Source: Alteribacillus sp. YIM 98480 (lineage in GTDB: Bacteria; Bacillota; Bacilli; Bacillales; Marinococcaceae). Taken from it: 64,000 nt of DNA. Positions 8,928-18,151 of this stretch are shown one piece after another. Location: contig NZ_VTOK01000007.1 of the NCBI RefSeq assembly GCF_009765375.1, positions 1 to 64,000 on the forward strand. Direction: 5' to 3'. Position numbers and translations under genes: made by a program. Below the pieces are notes generated by a model, which had not been told where the DNA came from, searched no databases, and saw nothing but the letters and a program-made list of their open reading frames with translations. Position 1 is the stretch's first letter, and each line of letters opens with the position of its first letter.

Positions 8928-9923
8928 ATGGAAATTACAGAAAATATTTACAAGGTCGTTGTTCCAGTTCCATATAAGCTAAAAAACGTTAACTGTTATC
9001 TTTGCTCAACAGAGGAAGGATGGAAGTTGATTGACACTGGTTGCAACACCCAAGAAACAAAAGAATTTTGGAAACAAACTTTTTCAGATTATGGTATTGA
9101 GAAAAATCAGTTAACCGATATTTATGTTACACATTACCACCCTGATCATTTAGGATTGGCTGGTTGGTTACAAGAAGAATATGGCTCTCGTGTTCATATG
9201 TACAGTGCTGATAAAGAGTGGGCAGAGATACAATGGCATCACGAAATGAAGCAGGCGTATTATGTAGAGGATCTTTTTATCCGAAATGGTTGTCCGGAGG
9301 GAATTGCTGGTCAGATAAGAGATCAATTTATAGATCAGAGAAATGACGTTACTCCACTTCCTAAAGAGGTTTGTGAATTTAGTATTGGCGATAGAGCTAT
9401 TTTGGGTCCAGCAGAATATGAAATAATAGCAGTGCCAGGGCATGCAGATACAATGATTGCATTTTGGAATGAGAAGGACAAAGTGTTTATTTCTGCAGAT
9501 AGTATTTTGCCGCATATTACACCAAATGTTGGATTGTGGCCTCGAATGGATTCTAATCCGATGAAAAAGTTTCTTGAAACATTGGAAAAAATTGCTTATT
9601 TAAATCCGAAAATAACTATGCCAGGGCACGGTAAAATTATGGAAAATAATACAGCAGATAGGGCGAAATTTATTATCTCGCATCATCATGAACGACTTGG
9701 AGAAATGAGAAAATTGATAAACTCTGGTATTGACAGTGGATATGATATAGCTAAGAAATATTTTCAATTAACTGAACTAGATGCACACCAAGTTAGGTTT
9801 GCTTTGTCAGAGACATTAGCTCATGTTGAGTATCTAGTAGAAGCAGGTGAAGTTACTAAAGTTGATGGAGATAAGGTTTTATACAAACCAGTTAGTACCT
9901 TAAAAGGTGGCGAGTGTAGATGA
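8928..9923 (+). CDS. Metallo-beta-lactamase-fold hydrolase
   Basis: A 331-residue MBL-fold protein with the full zinc signature: THYHPDHLG (about residue 67), VPGHADTMIAFW (about 168), SADSILPH, and MPGHGK near 235. The C-terminal 80 residues form the helical extension seen in LACTB2/YflN-like thioesterase and hydrolase relatives. It starts 28 nt after the amidohydrolase stop with GAGGTGA as ribosome site, and its stop overlaps the next start (ATGA). It may cleave a ring-opened or ester/thioester intermediate. Confidence 0.88.
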   Translation: MEITENIYKVVVPVPYKLKNVNCYLCSTEEGWKLIDTGCNTQETKEFWKQTFSDYGIEKNQLTDIYVTHYHPDHLGLAGWLQEEYGSRVHMYSADKEWAEIQWHHEMKQAYYVEDLFIRNGCPEGIAGQIRDQFIDQRNDVTPLPKEVCEFSIGDRAILGPAEYEIIAVPGHADTMIAFWNEKDKVFISADSILPHITPNVGLWPRMDSNPMKKFLETLEKIAYLNPKITMPGHGKIMENNTADRAKFIISHHHERLGEMRKLINSGIDSGYDIAKKYFQLTELDAHQVRFALSETLAHVEYLVEAGEVTKVDGDKVLYKPVSTLKGGECR

Positions 9924-12370
9924 GTATAGATATCCAATCTAAGCCTACGGAAACACCGTCAAAAGACAAAAAATGGGTAGGCAGTAAGCTGAACCGCCTG
10001 GAAGATAAACGGTTGATTAGGGGAAAGGGTAACTATATGGAAGATTTGAAACCGCTTCCTAATATCCACCATGCGGCCATTTTACGTAGTCCGCATGGCC
10101 ATGCCCGTATTAAGAAGATTGATTATACCAAAGCAATTGACATTCCCGGGGTTAGATCCGTACTCGTTGGTGATGATATCAGGGATTGGGTGAAGCCATT
10201 TCCTGTTGTGGCTGATAATCCTGGGAAATACTTTCCTATGGCGATTGATAAAGTGCGCTATGTTGGAGAACCAGTAGCGGTAGTTATAGCAGAGAACCAG
10301 TACGTAGCCGAAGATGCGTTAGATTTGATAAATGTAGAATATGAAGCATTATCTGCAACCGTTAATATTGAAGAAGCAATTTCTGAAGAAGCTCCTCTCC
10401 TTCATGAAGAAGAAGGTACTAATGTTGCTATTCAACGTAATACAAAATTTGGAAACGTGGACGAGGCTTTTGAAGAGGCTGACACTGTCGTTAAAGAAAG
10501 GGTCGTGTTTAATAGATTTACTTGTATGCCTCTTGAAACTTACGGCGTTATTGGTCATTGGGATTCTAGCAATCACGCAGCAAATATATGGTGTAACTTT
10601 CAAGGCCCATTTTCTATGCACGCTGTAATGGCAAAAGCACTTGGGGTTGTTCCAAATAAATTACGTATTATGGTCCCTTCAGATGTAGGGGGAGGATTTG
10701 GAATAAAAATTACGATTTATCCATATTCATGTCTAATTACCCTGGCGAGCCGCAAAGCAGGTGTGCCTGTCAAGTGGATTGAGGATCGAAGAGAAAATTT
10801 AATTGGAAGTTCCAGTGGTACTGACAGAGTCACGTATATGGAAATGGCTGCAAAAAAAGATGGGACAATAACAGGTGTTCGATATAAAATCATGGATAGT
10901 GTAGGGGCATATATTCGTCCCCCAGAACCAGGAACTATATTCAGACCGTATGGTAACTATTCAGGTCCTTATAAATTTAGAAACGTAGAGCTGGATTTAA
11001 CGGCAGTTATGACAAATAAAGTGCCAACAGGGCCAAATAGAGGTTATAGTTGTGGGCAATTATACCATGCTTTAGAGAGAACGGTTGATAAGCTAGCCCA
11101 TACTTTGAATATAGATCCAGTTGACCTTAGAAGAAAAAATATATTGGAACCATCTCAGTTTCCTTATACCACCCCGACTGGTGGATACTATGATGTAGGT
11201 GATTATCCAGCTGTCTTAAATAAATTACTTAAATCAGCAGACTACAAACAATTACTAAAAAAACAAGAGGAAATGCGTAAACAAGGAAGGCATGTAGGTA
11301 TTGGAATCAGTTTAGCTGTAGATCCAGCTGCTTCAAATATGGGTTATATGGATGTTGGAACTCCAAAAGATCATAGTAATAAAGAACGACCAAAATCAGG
11401 ATCAAGTGAAGCTGCTACAATTACTATAGATTATGGCGGGGGTATTACCGTCACATTAAACACTGCTCCACAAGGACAAGGTCATGAAACCGTAGCTGCA
11501 CAGATTGTCGCTGACCAATTCGGTTGTTCACCATATGATATTTTGGTAACTACAGGTTCAGATACAGGGACAAGAGCCTGGACAATTGCCTCAGGAGCTT
11601 ATTCTAGCAGATTTTCTGGAACGGCAGCTAATGCTATCCTAATGGCTTGCGAAGGACTAATAGTAAAAATGAAAAAAGTAGCCAGCCACTTAATGGAATG
11701 TTCTACTGAGAATTTGGATGTAATTGATGGGAAAGTTGTGCATAAAGAGGATGCTCAGCTCTCTATGTCTTTGAAAAAATTGGCGGGCATAATTCACTGG
11801 AACCCTACCATTTTACCAGACGAAATTTCAAATGGGCTTACTCATACTTCTTATTTTAGCCTTGATAGTGTAAAACCAGTCGATGAAAATGGCCGTGTCA
11901 ATTCTTCTGGTTTGTATAGCTTTGCTGTTGATTTAGCCCTAGTGGAAATTGATAAAAAAACTTTTGAGTTAAACATCTTAAAATACTATATGGCTCATGA
12001 CATAGGAAAATCTCTAAACCCGCAGATTGTGGAAGGACAACTATATGGTGGAATGCTGCATGGCTTAGCAAATACTCTTTATGAAGAAATGGTATATGAT
12101 AAGAATGGACAAATATTAACAGGTACTTTAATGGATTATACTTGTCCAACTAGTGCCGAATCCATTGATCTTGAAATTGACCATTTAGAAACTCCTTCTA
12201 CATTAACACCACTTGGTGCAAGAGGAACTGGGGAAGTAGCTACGATGACAGTTCCGGCAGCTTTAACCAATGCAGTTAACGATGCTCTTAAACCATACAA
12301 TGTAGTTATAAATGATTTGCCTATTACCCCTTCTAAACTATTTTCTATTTTGAAGGAGGCAGAAAAATGA
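9920..12370 (+). CDS. Molybdenum hydroxylase large subunit (CoxL/XdhA-type)
   Basis: An 816-residue molybdopterin-binding subunit of the xanthine dehydrogenase family, which hydroxylates aromatic heterocycles or aldehydes using water. GSKLNRLEDKRLIRGKGNYMED opens the a/b-hammerhead domain; GGGFG at about residue 257 and RGYSCGQ at about 373 contact the cofactor; GARGTGEVATM near 767 holds the catalytic glutamate. No CoxL-type CSFR active loop is seen, so it is not a CO dehydrogenase. It is linked by ATGA overlaps to the genes on both sides, giving the L-M-S subunit order. Its substrate is unknown; the neighbours fit a heterocyclic or aromatic acid. Confidence 0.93.
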   Translation: MSIDIQSKPTETPSKDKKWVGSKLNRLEDKRLIRGKGNYMEDLKPLPNIHHAAILRSPHGHARIKKIDYTKAIDIPGVRSVLVGDDIRDWVKPFPVVADNPGKYFPMAIDKVRYVGEPVAVVIAENQYVAEDALDLINVEYEALSATVNIEEAISEEAPLLHEEEGTNVAIQRNTKFGNVDEAFEEADTVVKERVVFNRFTCMPLETYGVIGHWDSSNHAANIWCNFQGPFSMHAVMAKALGVVPNKLRIMVPSDVGGGFGIKITIYPYSCLITLASRKAGVPVKWIEDRRENLIGSSSGTDRVTYMEMAAKKDGTITGVRYKIMDSVGAYIRPPEPGTIFRPYGNYSGPYKFRNVELDLTAVMTNKVPTGPNRGYSCGQLYHALERTVDKLAHTLNIDPVDLRRKNILEPSQFPYTTPTGGYYDVGDYPAVLNKLLKSADYKQLLKKQEEMRKQGRHVGIGISLAVDPAASNMGYMDVGTPKDHSNKERPKSGSSEAATITIDYGGGITVTLNTAPQGQGHETVAAQIVADQFGCSPYDILVTTGSDTGTRAWTIASGAYSSRFSGTAANAILMACEGLIVKMKKVASHLMECSTENLDVIDGKVVHKEDAQLSMSLKKLAGIIHWNPTILPDEISNGLTHTSYFSLDSVKPVDENGRVNSSGLYSFAVDLALVEIDKKTFELNILKYYMAHDIGKSLNPQIVEGQLYGGMLHGLANTLYEEMVYDKNGQILTGTLMDYTCPTSAESIDLEIDHLETPSTLTPLGARGTGEVATMTVPAALTNAVNDALKPYNVVINDLPITPSKLFSILKEAEK

Positions 12371-13242
12371 AGCCCTCGTCTTTCGAAATGTATACACCTA
12401 ATAATATAGAAGATGCACTCAGTCTATTAGACAAGCATGGGGATGAAGCTAAAATTATTACGGGTGGGCAAAGTTTAGTCCCGACGATTAACATGAGGCT
12501 AGCTACTCCAAAATCTTTAATTGATCTCAATCGAATTGATGGTCTGAGATATATTAAAAAAGAAGACAACAAAATTTTAATCGGTGGGGTTACTCGTCAT
12601 CATGATCTAGAAACATCTTCATTAATCAAGGAGCATTGTCCTTTGTTGGGTCTTGCAGCTGGGTGCATTGGACATTTAGCTATCCGTTATAGGGGAACCA
12701 TTGGTGGAAGCCTTGCACATGCTGACCCTGCAGCAACCCTTCCTGTAGCCTTATTAACCCTTGATGGCAAGGTAAAAACTACTAGTGTAAATGGGGTTCG
12801 TGAATTTGATGCTGAGGAATTTTTCTATGGTATTTTCACAACTGCTATGGAAGAAAATGAAATCCTTACAGAAGTAGAGATCCCTATTGTGCCTAAAGAA
12901 GCGGGATATAGCTTCTCGACACTTACAAGAATCCATGGCGATTTTCCACTTCTTGCTGTAGGGGTCCTAATGGAAGTTGAGGAAGAAAAGATTGTAAAAG
13001 CTAGATTGACTGTAGGTGGAATAAATCCATTAACTGAACGAATTGTAGATGTTGAAGAAATGTTAATAGGTAAAAAGCCTAGCGATGAACTTTTTTATGA
13101 AGCAGCCCAAAGTTCAAAAGATTTTATGGAACCAGAAAGTGACATCAGTGCATCTGCAGAGTATAGATTGCATATGGTAGGTGTTTACGTAGAAGAAGCA
13201 TTAAAAAATGCTTGGCAGAACATTGGAAAGGTGGGAAATTAA
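12367..13242 (+). CDS. Molybdenum hydroxylase FAD-binding medium subunit (CoxM-type)
   Basis: A 291-residue FAD subunit that passes electrons from the iron-sulfur clusters to an acceptor. Both FAD motifs are present: ITGGQSLVPTINMRLA (about residue 31) and TIGGSLAHADPAATLP (about 111). The C-terminal CO_deh_flav_C domain is visible around LTVGGINPLTERIVDVEEML. Length is normal. Start overlaps the large-subunit stop, and the stop lies one base before the preferred start of the small subunit. Confidence 0.94.
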   Translation: MKPSSFEMYTPNNIEDALSLLDKHGDEAKIITGGQSLVPTINMRLATPKSLIDLNRIDGLRYIKKEDNKILIGGVTRHHDLETSSLIKEHCPLLGLAAGCIGHLAIRYRGTIGGSLAHADPAATLPVALLTLDGKVKTTSVNGVREFDAEEFFYGIFTTAMEENEILTEVEIPIVPKEAGYSFSTLTRIHGDFPLLAVGVLMEVEEEKIVKARLTVGGINPLTERIVDVEEMLIGKKPSDELFYEAAQSSKDFMEPESDISASAEYRLHMVGVYVEEALKNAWQNIGKVGN

Positions 13243-13243
13243 A

Positions 13244-13747
13244 ATGCAGGAAAATACCCACACGATGAATATAACTGTGAACGGGGTGAATTATGAAAAA
13301 GAAGTACCTGTTCGAAAATTATTAAGTGACTTTTTGCGAGAAGATTTGGGGTTAACGGGGACTCACGTTGGTTGTGAGCATGGAGTGTGTGGTGCCTGTA
13401 CATTATTTGTTAATGGTGAAGCGATTCGAAGTTGCTTGATGTTTGCTATTCAAGCTGATGGAGCTGATGTTACTACCATAGAGGGGTTAGAGAGAAACGG
13501 TGAATTACATCCTATGCAAGAGTCGTTTTCTGAGTGTCATGGTCTGCAATGTGGCTTTTGCACCCCTGGCATGATGATGGCAGCCATTGATTTCTTAAAA
13601 CATAATCCAAATCCAACTGAACAAGAAGTAAAGGAAGGAATGTCCGGAAACATTTGTCGATGTACAGGATATAAAGGTATTGTAGATTCAGTACTAAAGG
13701 CTGCACCATTAATTTCTAAGTTAGAAACAAAATCAAAAGTATTTTAG
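13244..13747 (+). CDS. Molybdenum hydroxylase 2Fe-2S small subunit (CoxS-type)
   Basis: A 167-residue electron-transfer subunit with two [2Fe-2S] clusters. The plant-ferredoxin motif is GCEHGVCGACTLFVNGEAIRSC (near residues 43-64), and the second cluster sits in CGFCTPGM and CRCTGYKG. ATG at 13244 follows AAAGGTGGG and leaves one base after the medium-subunit stop; the open frame continues upstream to 13208, but that part overlaps the medium subunit and has no ribosome site. Confidence 0.94.
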   Translation: MQENTHTMNITVNGVNYEKEVPVRKLLSDFLREDLGLTGTHVGCEHGVCGACTLFVNGEAIRSCLMFAIQADGADVTTIEGLERNGELHPMQESFSECHGLQCGFCTPGMMMAAIDFLKHNPNPTEQEVKEGMSGNICRCTGYKGIVDSVLKAAPLISKLETKSKVF

Positions 13748-13874
13748 TAGGAATCGGTAGTTTAAAACAATGTATGCTATTGAGGGGATATTAGGTAGGG
13801 CTTCAATAGTTAAAAATAGGAAAACTAGTTCACTCAACTTGGTTTACTATAAGTTAATTGTGAGAGGTGCTATT

Positions 13875-14333
13875 ATGGAGGTTTCTGGTAAGTATAACTT
13901 TAATGCTACTCCTGAACAGGTTTGGGAGAAGATAATGGATCCAGACAGTTTGTCAAAAACGATACCTGGATGTGAAAAACTTGAAGAGATAGATACAGAT
14001 ACTTATATTGCCCATGTAAAACTAGGTGTTGCAGCTATCAAAGGGAAATACGAGGGCAAAGTACAAATATTAGATAAACAAAAGCCAGAACATTATCAAT
14101 TAAATATTGAAGGAGAAGGAAGCCCGGGTTGGGTTAAGGGCCAAATGGTAGTAGATCTAGTACCCAATAATGATAAAACTACTTTGAATTATAAGGTAAC
14201 TGCTGATGTAGGTGGTGTTATAGCTTCTGTAGGGAGTAGGCTATTAACAGGTGTATCTAAAATGTTAATAGGAGATATGTTTAAAAAATTAAATAACATG
14301 TTGAAAGAAGAAGAAAGTGTTAATAGTCAATGA
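13875..14333 (+). CDS. CoxG-like SRPBCC protein
   Basis: A 152-residue protein of the SRPBCC/CoxG family (carbon monoxide dehydrogenase subunit G). Signature blocks are the start MEVSGKYNFNATPEQVWEKI and MDPDSLSKTIPGCEKLE. CoxG proteins help recruit molybdenum hydroxylases to the membrane or hand on lipid-soluble electron carriers; which applies here is unknown. ATG at 13875 follows GAGAGG. The 128 nt gap after the small subunit has no terminator, so it is likely still in the operon; a terminator follows at 14398. Confidence 0.87.
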   Translation: MEVSGKYNFNATPEQVWEKIMDPDSLSKTIPGCEKLEEIDTDTYIAHVKLGVAAIKGKYEGKVQILDKQKPEHYQLNIEGEGSPGWVKGQMVVDLVPNNDKTTLNYKVTADVGGVIASVGSRLLTGVSKMLIGDMFKKLNNMLKEEESVNSQ

Positions 14334-14397
14334 TAGTTTAATTATTAGTAAATATGATTTATTATCTTAACAATTGTTTGAATAGAATGACAGAATG

Positions 14398-14455
14398 AAA
14401 AAGAGGCTCCTATAGTTTGCTATTTATAAATATATGCAAGACGGTGCCTCTTTTA
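14398..14455 (+). terminator. Terminator of the cupin-xdh-coxG operon
   Basis: AAAAGAGGC (14399-14407) pairs with GCCTCTTTT (14446-14454) around a long AT-rich loop, and the right arm ends in T residues. It separates the operon from the CoA ligase gene. Confidence 0.55.
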
Positions 14456-14465
14456 TATGGTTTAT

Positions 14466-14479
14466 TGTAAGCGTTTCCT
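14466..14479 (+). promoter_or_regulatory. cre-like CcpA site
   Basis: TGTAAGCGTTTCCT resembles the CcpA catabolite-responsive element (TGNAANCGNTTNCA) with mismatches at the 3' end. It is 43 nt upstream of the CoA ligase start, suggesting carbon catabolite control. Confidence 0.4.
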
Positions 14480-14521
14480 CATTATAATCTCCATCAATCT
14501 ATTTAAAGAAAGGAGAGAATT

Positions 14522-16174
14522 ATGACTACATTACCAAATCGAAATGCTTTAGAAAATAGATATTCAGACGATTGGAGACAGTGGAGCGACCCTGATGTAC
14601 CGGAATACTTTAACCCTATGCAGCCACTCTTTTTAAAACACGCTAAAACTTCGACTTGGTCAAAAACTGCTTTGTTAGAAGATGGGAAGTTTTACAGCTA
14701 CGCTCAATTATATGAAAAAGTATGCCAAACCGCAGAAGGGCTTATCTCCGTTGGATTGGAAACAGAAGATCGACTGCTGCTTTTCGGATCTGATAGTTTA
14801 GAATACCTTAGTACTTGGCTAGGATCTGTAGCTGCTGGGATTATACCAGCTGTAGTATCAGATTTATATAAATCAAATAATTTACTTTATTTTCTAAGAG
14901 ATACATCTGCTAAGGCATTGTTTATTAACGAGGAACAGCTTTCTAAACTAATGGAGGTTCAATCACAACTACCAGAGACCTTAAAATATGTTATCGTAGA
15001 TTCTAAAAATAGCAATTTAAAAGACGTTTCTTTAGGTGCTTCGATACGTATTTTCACTTATAAAGAATTAATAAAAAATGAAGTTGTTACTTTTGAACCT
15101 ATTAAACGCCATCGGAATGATATGGCATATATGTTTTATTCAGGAGGGACGACAGGAAAAGCTAAAGGTATCGTCCATTTGATGCACGACTTTTATTTAG
15201 TGCCGGAACGACAGGGTGCTTTTTGGGATTATACAGAAAACGATATATGTTTAGCTACTTCAAAAAAGTATTTTACTCACGGCCTGTGGCCTGGAGTTTT
15301 AATGCCATTATATTTTGGCGGAATATCGGTAATAACCCTTCAGCCAATGAGCATTGAACAACTTATTAAACTTATTAACAGGGATAAACCAACAACATTA
15401 ATTACGGTTCCAACCATTATAAAAAATTTACTACAATACTGTAAGGAAACTGGAGAATACCCTGACTTTAGTTCATTAAGAATGGTAGTAACTGCTTCTG
15501 AGAAAATTCCACTGCAACTGTTTGATGAATTCTATGATGTGTTTGGTTTAGAATTATTGGATTCTATTGGAAGTTCTGAAATTACTTATGAATGGATCGC
15601 AAATAGACCAAAAGATTTTAAAAGAGGCAGTTTAGGTAAGCCGGTTTTTGGTATTGAAGTAAAACTTATCGATGAGGAAGGACATGAAGTTACCGAGGCA
15701 GATGTCCCAGGTGAAGCGTGGGTGAAAAGTGAAACAACAAGCCTATTCTATTGGCGTAAGTTTACTCAAACGAAAGAAACTTTTATTGGAGAATGGACAC
15801 GCACAAACGACATACTACACTTTGATAGTGATGGTTATTATTGGTACAACTCACGTAGCGATGACCAATTTAAAGTAAAAGGGCTATGGGTCTCACCAAT
15901 TGAGATTGAAGCCGAGATTATGAATGTTTCTTCCGTTTTGGAGACAGCAGTTGTACCTTTTAAGACGGAAGAGGGCATGATTGAAATTAAAGCTTGTGTA
16001 GTACTAAGACCTGGATATGTACCTAGTGAAGAACTTACAAATGAAATTAAACAAAGTGTTCGAAAAATCGGGGGTTATAAAGTTCCTAATATTGTTAAAT
16101 ACATGGATTCTCTTCCTCGAACGACTTTATCAAAAATTGATAGAAAGTCGTTAAGAAATATAAACATTAAATAA
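14522..16174 (+). CDS. Acyl-CoA synthetase, benzoate-CoA ligase-like
   Basis: A 550-residue AMP-forming ligase of the ANL superfamily. The ATP-binding P-loop YSGGTTGKAKG is at about residue 206, the A5-type motif DSIGSSEITYEW at about 343, TNDILHFDSDGYYWYNSRSDDQFKVKG around 425-450, and the catalytic lysine in PRTTLSKIDRKSLR near the C-terminus. The EYFNPMQPLF opening and the D-F-K-V-K-G hinge are like benzoate and hydroxybenzoate CoA ligases. It would activate an aromatic or related acid with ATP and CoA. ATG follows AAAGGAGAG. It has its own possible cre site. Confidence 0.86.
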   Translation: MTTLPNRNALENRYSDDWRQWSDPDVPEYFNPMQPLFLKHAKTSTWSKTALLEDGKFYSYAQLYEKVCQTAEGLISVGLETEDRLLLFGSDSLEYLSTWLGSVAAGIIPAVVSDLYKSNNLLYFLRDTSAKALFINEEQLSKLMEVQSQLPETLKYVIVDSKNSNLKDVSLGASIRIFTYKELIKNEVVTFEPIKRHRNDMAYMFYSGGTTGKAKGIVHLMHDFYLVPERQGAFWDYTENDICLATSKKYFTHGLWPGVLMPLYFGGISVITLQPMSIEQLIKLINRDKPTTLITVPTIIKNLLQYCKETGEYPDFSSLRMVVTASEKIPLQLFDEFYDVFGLELLDSIGSSEITYEWIANRPKDFKRGSLGKPVFGIEVKLIDEEGHEVTEADVPGEAWVKSETTSLFYWRKFTQTKETFIGEWTRTNDILHFDSDGYYWYNSRSDDQFKVKGLWVSPIEIEAEIMNVSSVLETAVVPFKTEEGMIEIKACVVLRPGYVPSEELTNEIKQSVRKIGGYKVPNIVKYMDSLPRTTLSKIDRKSLRNINIK

Positions 16175-16325
16175 GCATTTATTTAAGCACTAGCATATTC
16201 TTTAAGTTTGAATGAAGAGGCTCTATGTTACTAGAGAGGTCTCTCCTTAAGAATAAGTGTTTTTAGAAAATTTCCAATATAAAAAATATTTTAATTTTTA
16301 AATTTAATTAAAAGGAGCGAATCAA

Positions 16326-17852
16326 ATGAAGGCAAATTTAACGCATGCTGGGATTCAGGATCTTCGTTCGGTATTAGAACTTATGGAGGAAAAAGGAGAG
16401 CTTTCTAGAGTAACTGGAGAAGTGGATTGGAACCTGGAATTAGGAACGTTAAGTCGAGAAGTGTATAGAAGGAAAGGTCCTAGTCTGCTTTTTGAGAATA
16501 TTAAAGATTATAATACGCCTAATGCAAGGTGCTCGAAGTTAGCCACTGGTTTGTTTGCTACCAATAGACGAATATCTCTGATGCTAGGATTTGAGGATGA
16601 AGTTTCTAATAGAGAGCTAATTGATTATGTAATAAAGAAAAATCCACAGACCATAAAACCAAGGATGGTTGAAGATGGAGTTGTACATCAAAATGTATTA
16701 ATGGGAGAAGACATTAATCTCTACGATTTCCCTGTTCCTCATTGGCATCACCTTGATGGAGGACGATACATCAATACACTAGGAGCAATCATTACTAAAG
16801 ATCCAGATACAGGAGAAACGAATGTAGGGATCTACCGGGGAATGATATCTGAGAAGGATAAAATTGGTGTGTTAATTGTCAACTCCCAACATTGGGGCCA
16901 TCATTGGTCAAAGTATAAAGAGAGAAATGAACCTATGCCCGTGGCTTGTGTCTACGGATGGGACCCTATTATGGATTTCTTAGCTGGTAGTCCAATTCCA
17001 GCTGGGGTTTGTGAATATGACGTATTAGGGGCATATAGAGAAGAACCAGTTCCATTAGTTAAATGTAAAACGGTAGATTTAGAAGTTCCGGCATCAGCTG
17101 AATTAGTTGTAGAAGGTCACATATCTACTGATCCTTCAGCCAAAGTATTGGAAGGACCATTCGGGGAATTTACTGGTTATGTTAGTGATATTCCGACTTT
17201 AAGGGAATATATACAGGTCTCAGCAATTACTCATAGGGATGATCCAATCTTTCGTGGCACTCTTGAGGGTTCCTTACCAGGGGCTTCAGGTGAAAACAGT
17301 TATATGTCGGCTATACAAAGATCTGCAATTGCTTTTAACATCTTAAAAGGACAAGGAATCCCAGGAATTAAAGATGTTTATATTAACCCAGTAACCAATG
17401 GAACTACTGTCTATGTACAAATAAAGAAAACTTATGAAGGACAACCAAAACATGTTTCTGCAGCCTTATGGGGCAGCGGGGCTGCACAATTCCGGTATAA
17501 AAATGTGATTGTAGTAGACGAGGATATCGATCCTTCCGATCATAGTGCAATAGATTGGGCAATAGCTTATAGAGTTAATCCAGGAACAGATGATCTAGTA
17601 GTTTTTCCAGGAAGTTTTGGATCAACGCTTGATCCAAGCACCCCTTTAGAAGATCGTTCGATTGCTGATCTTGGATCAGGATTGTGGAATAGAATGCTTA
17701 TTGATGCTACTAAAACTTTTAGATTCCCTACAAGGGAGAAATGGGGAAATAAAAAATTCCCACCTACTGTCCATAACCGACCGGAAGATGTTGAGTTAGT
17801 AAAGAGTCGGTGGGATGACTACGGTTTCACAAACTGGGATGCGAAATTTTAA
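16326..17852 (+). CDS. UbiD family decarboxylase
   Basis: A 508-residue, full-length UbiD-type enzyme, needing prenylated FMN and a divalent metal. EGPFGEFTGYVSD at about residue 275 and the preceding IYRGMISEKDKIGVL and HWGHHW blocks match the family; LEGSLPGASGENS and the C-terminal DPSDHSAIDWAIAYRV are further landmarks. It probably decarboxylates (or carboxylates) an aromatic acid downstream of the ring hydroxylase. ATG follows AAAAGGAG with a 9 nt gap. It is the paralogue of the partial gene at 1-971. Confidence 0.92.
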   Translation: MKANLTHAGIQDLRSVLELMEEKGELSRVTGEVDWNLELGTLSREVYRRKGPSLLFENIKDYNTPNARCSKLATGLFATNRRISLMLGFEDEVSNRELIDYVIKKNPQTIKPRMVEDGVVHQNVLMGEDINLYDFPVPHWHHLDGGRYINTLGAIITKDPDTGETNVGIYRGMISEKDKIGVLIVNSQHWGHHWSKYKERNEPMPVACVYGWDPIMDFLAGSPIPAGVCEYDVLGAYREEPVPLVKCKTVDLEVPASAELVVEGHISTDPSAKVLEGPFGEFTGYVSDIPTLREYIQVSAITHRDDPIFRGTLEGSLPGASGENSYMSAIQRSAIAFNILKGQGIPGIKDVYINPVTNGTTVYVQIKKTYEGQPKHVSAALWGSGAAQFRYKNVIVVDEDIDPSDHSAIDWAIAYRVNPGTDDLVVFPGSFGSTLDPSTPLEDRSIADLGSGLWNRMLIDATKTFRFPTREKWGNKKFPPTVHNRPEDVELVKSRWDDYGFTNWDAKF

Positions 17853-17939
17853 TAAAATCTCCTAACCACGGAATTGGGTGAAGAACATCCGACCTTGCAT
17901 TAAATTGTTAAACCATAATTTGAAGTAACTGATTGTCTG

Positions 17940-17964
17940 GTGTCCGACCCCTTTGGTCGGACAC
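17940..17964. repeat. Perfect 10 bp hairpin
   Basis: GTGTCCGACC and GGTCGGACAC pair around a CCTTT loop, 88 nt after the UbiD stop. It lacks a T-run, so it is not a standard terminator; hairpins of this type are scattered between genes in many Firmicutes. Confidence 0.7.
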
Positions 17965-18102
17965 ACCTGATTACGCGTTCTCCAGCAGTAACGAAGGTTT
18001 AGCTGTACTTCCGCAAAACGAGGTTTAGAGGAAGCGTTTATTAATTCAAAAATAGTTAGTAATCTCTTTTTTTAATTGGAAAGGCTAACTTTAGATCAGT
18101 AA

Positions 18103-18116
18103 TGAAAGCGCTTCCT
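18103..18116 (+). promoter_or_regulatory. cre-like CcpA site
   Basis: TGAAAGCGCTTCCT matches the core of the catabolite-responsive element well and is 36 nt upstream of the TAXI receptor start. With the site at 14466 it suggests CcpA control of the right half of the island. Confidence 0.5.
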
Positions 18117-18151
18117 AAATAATATTTAAAAAAATGAAAAGAGGTTAAAAA

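Noticed and set aside
9920-13747. Aerobic carbon monoxide dehydrogenase (coxLMS)
   Set aside because: Subunit set and CoxG partner fit, but the CSFR active-site loop of true CoxL is not seen in the large subunit.
17940-17964. Hairpin after the second UbiD gene as a terminator
   Set aside because: Strong stem but no T-run on either strand.
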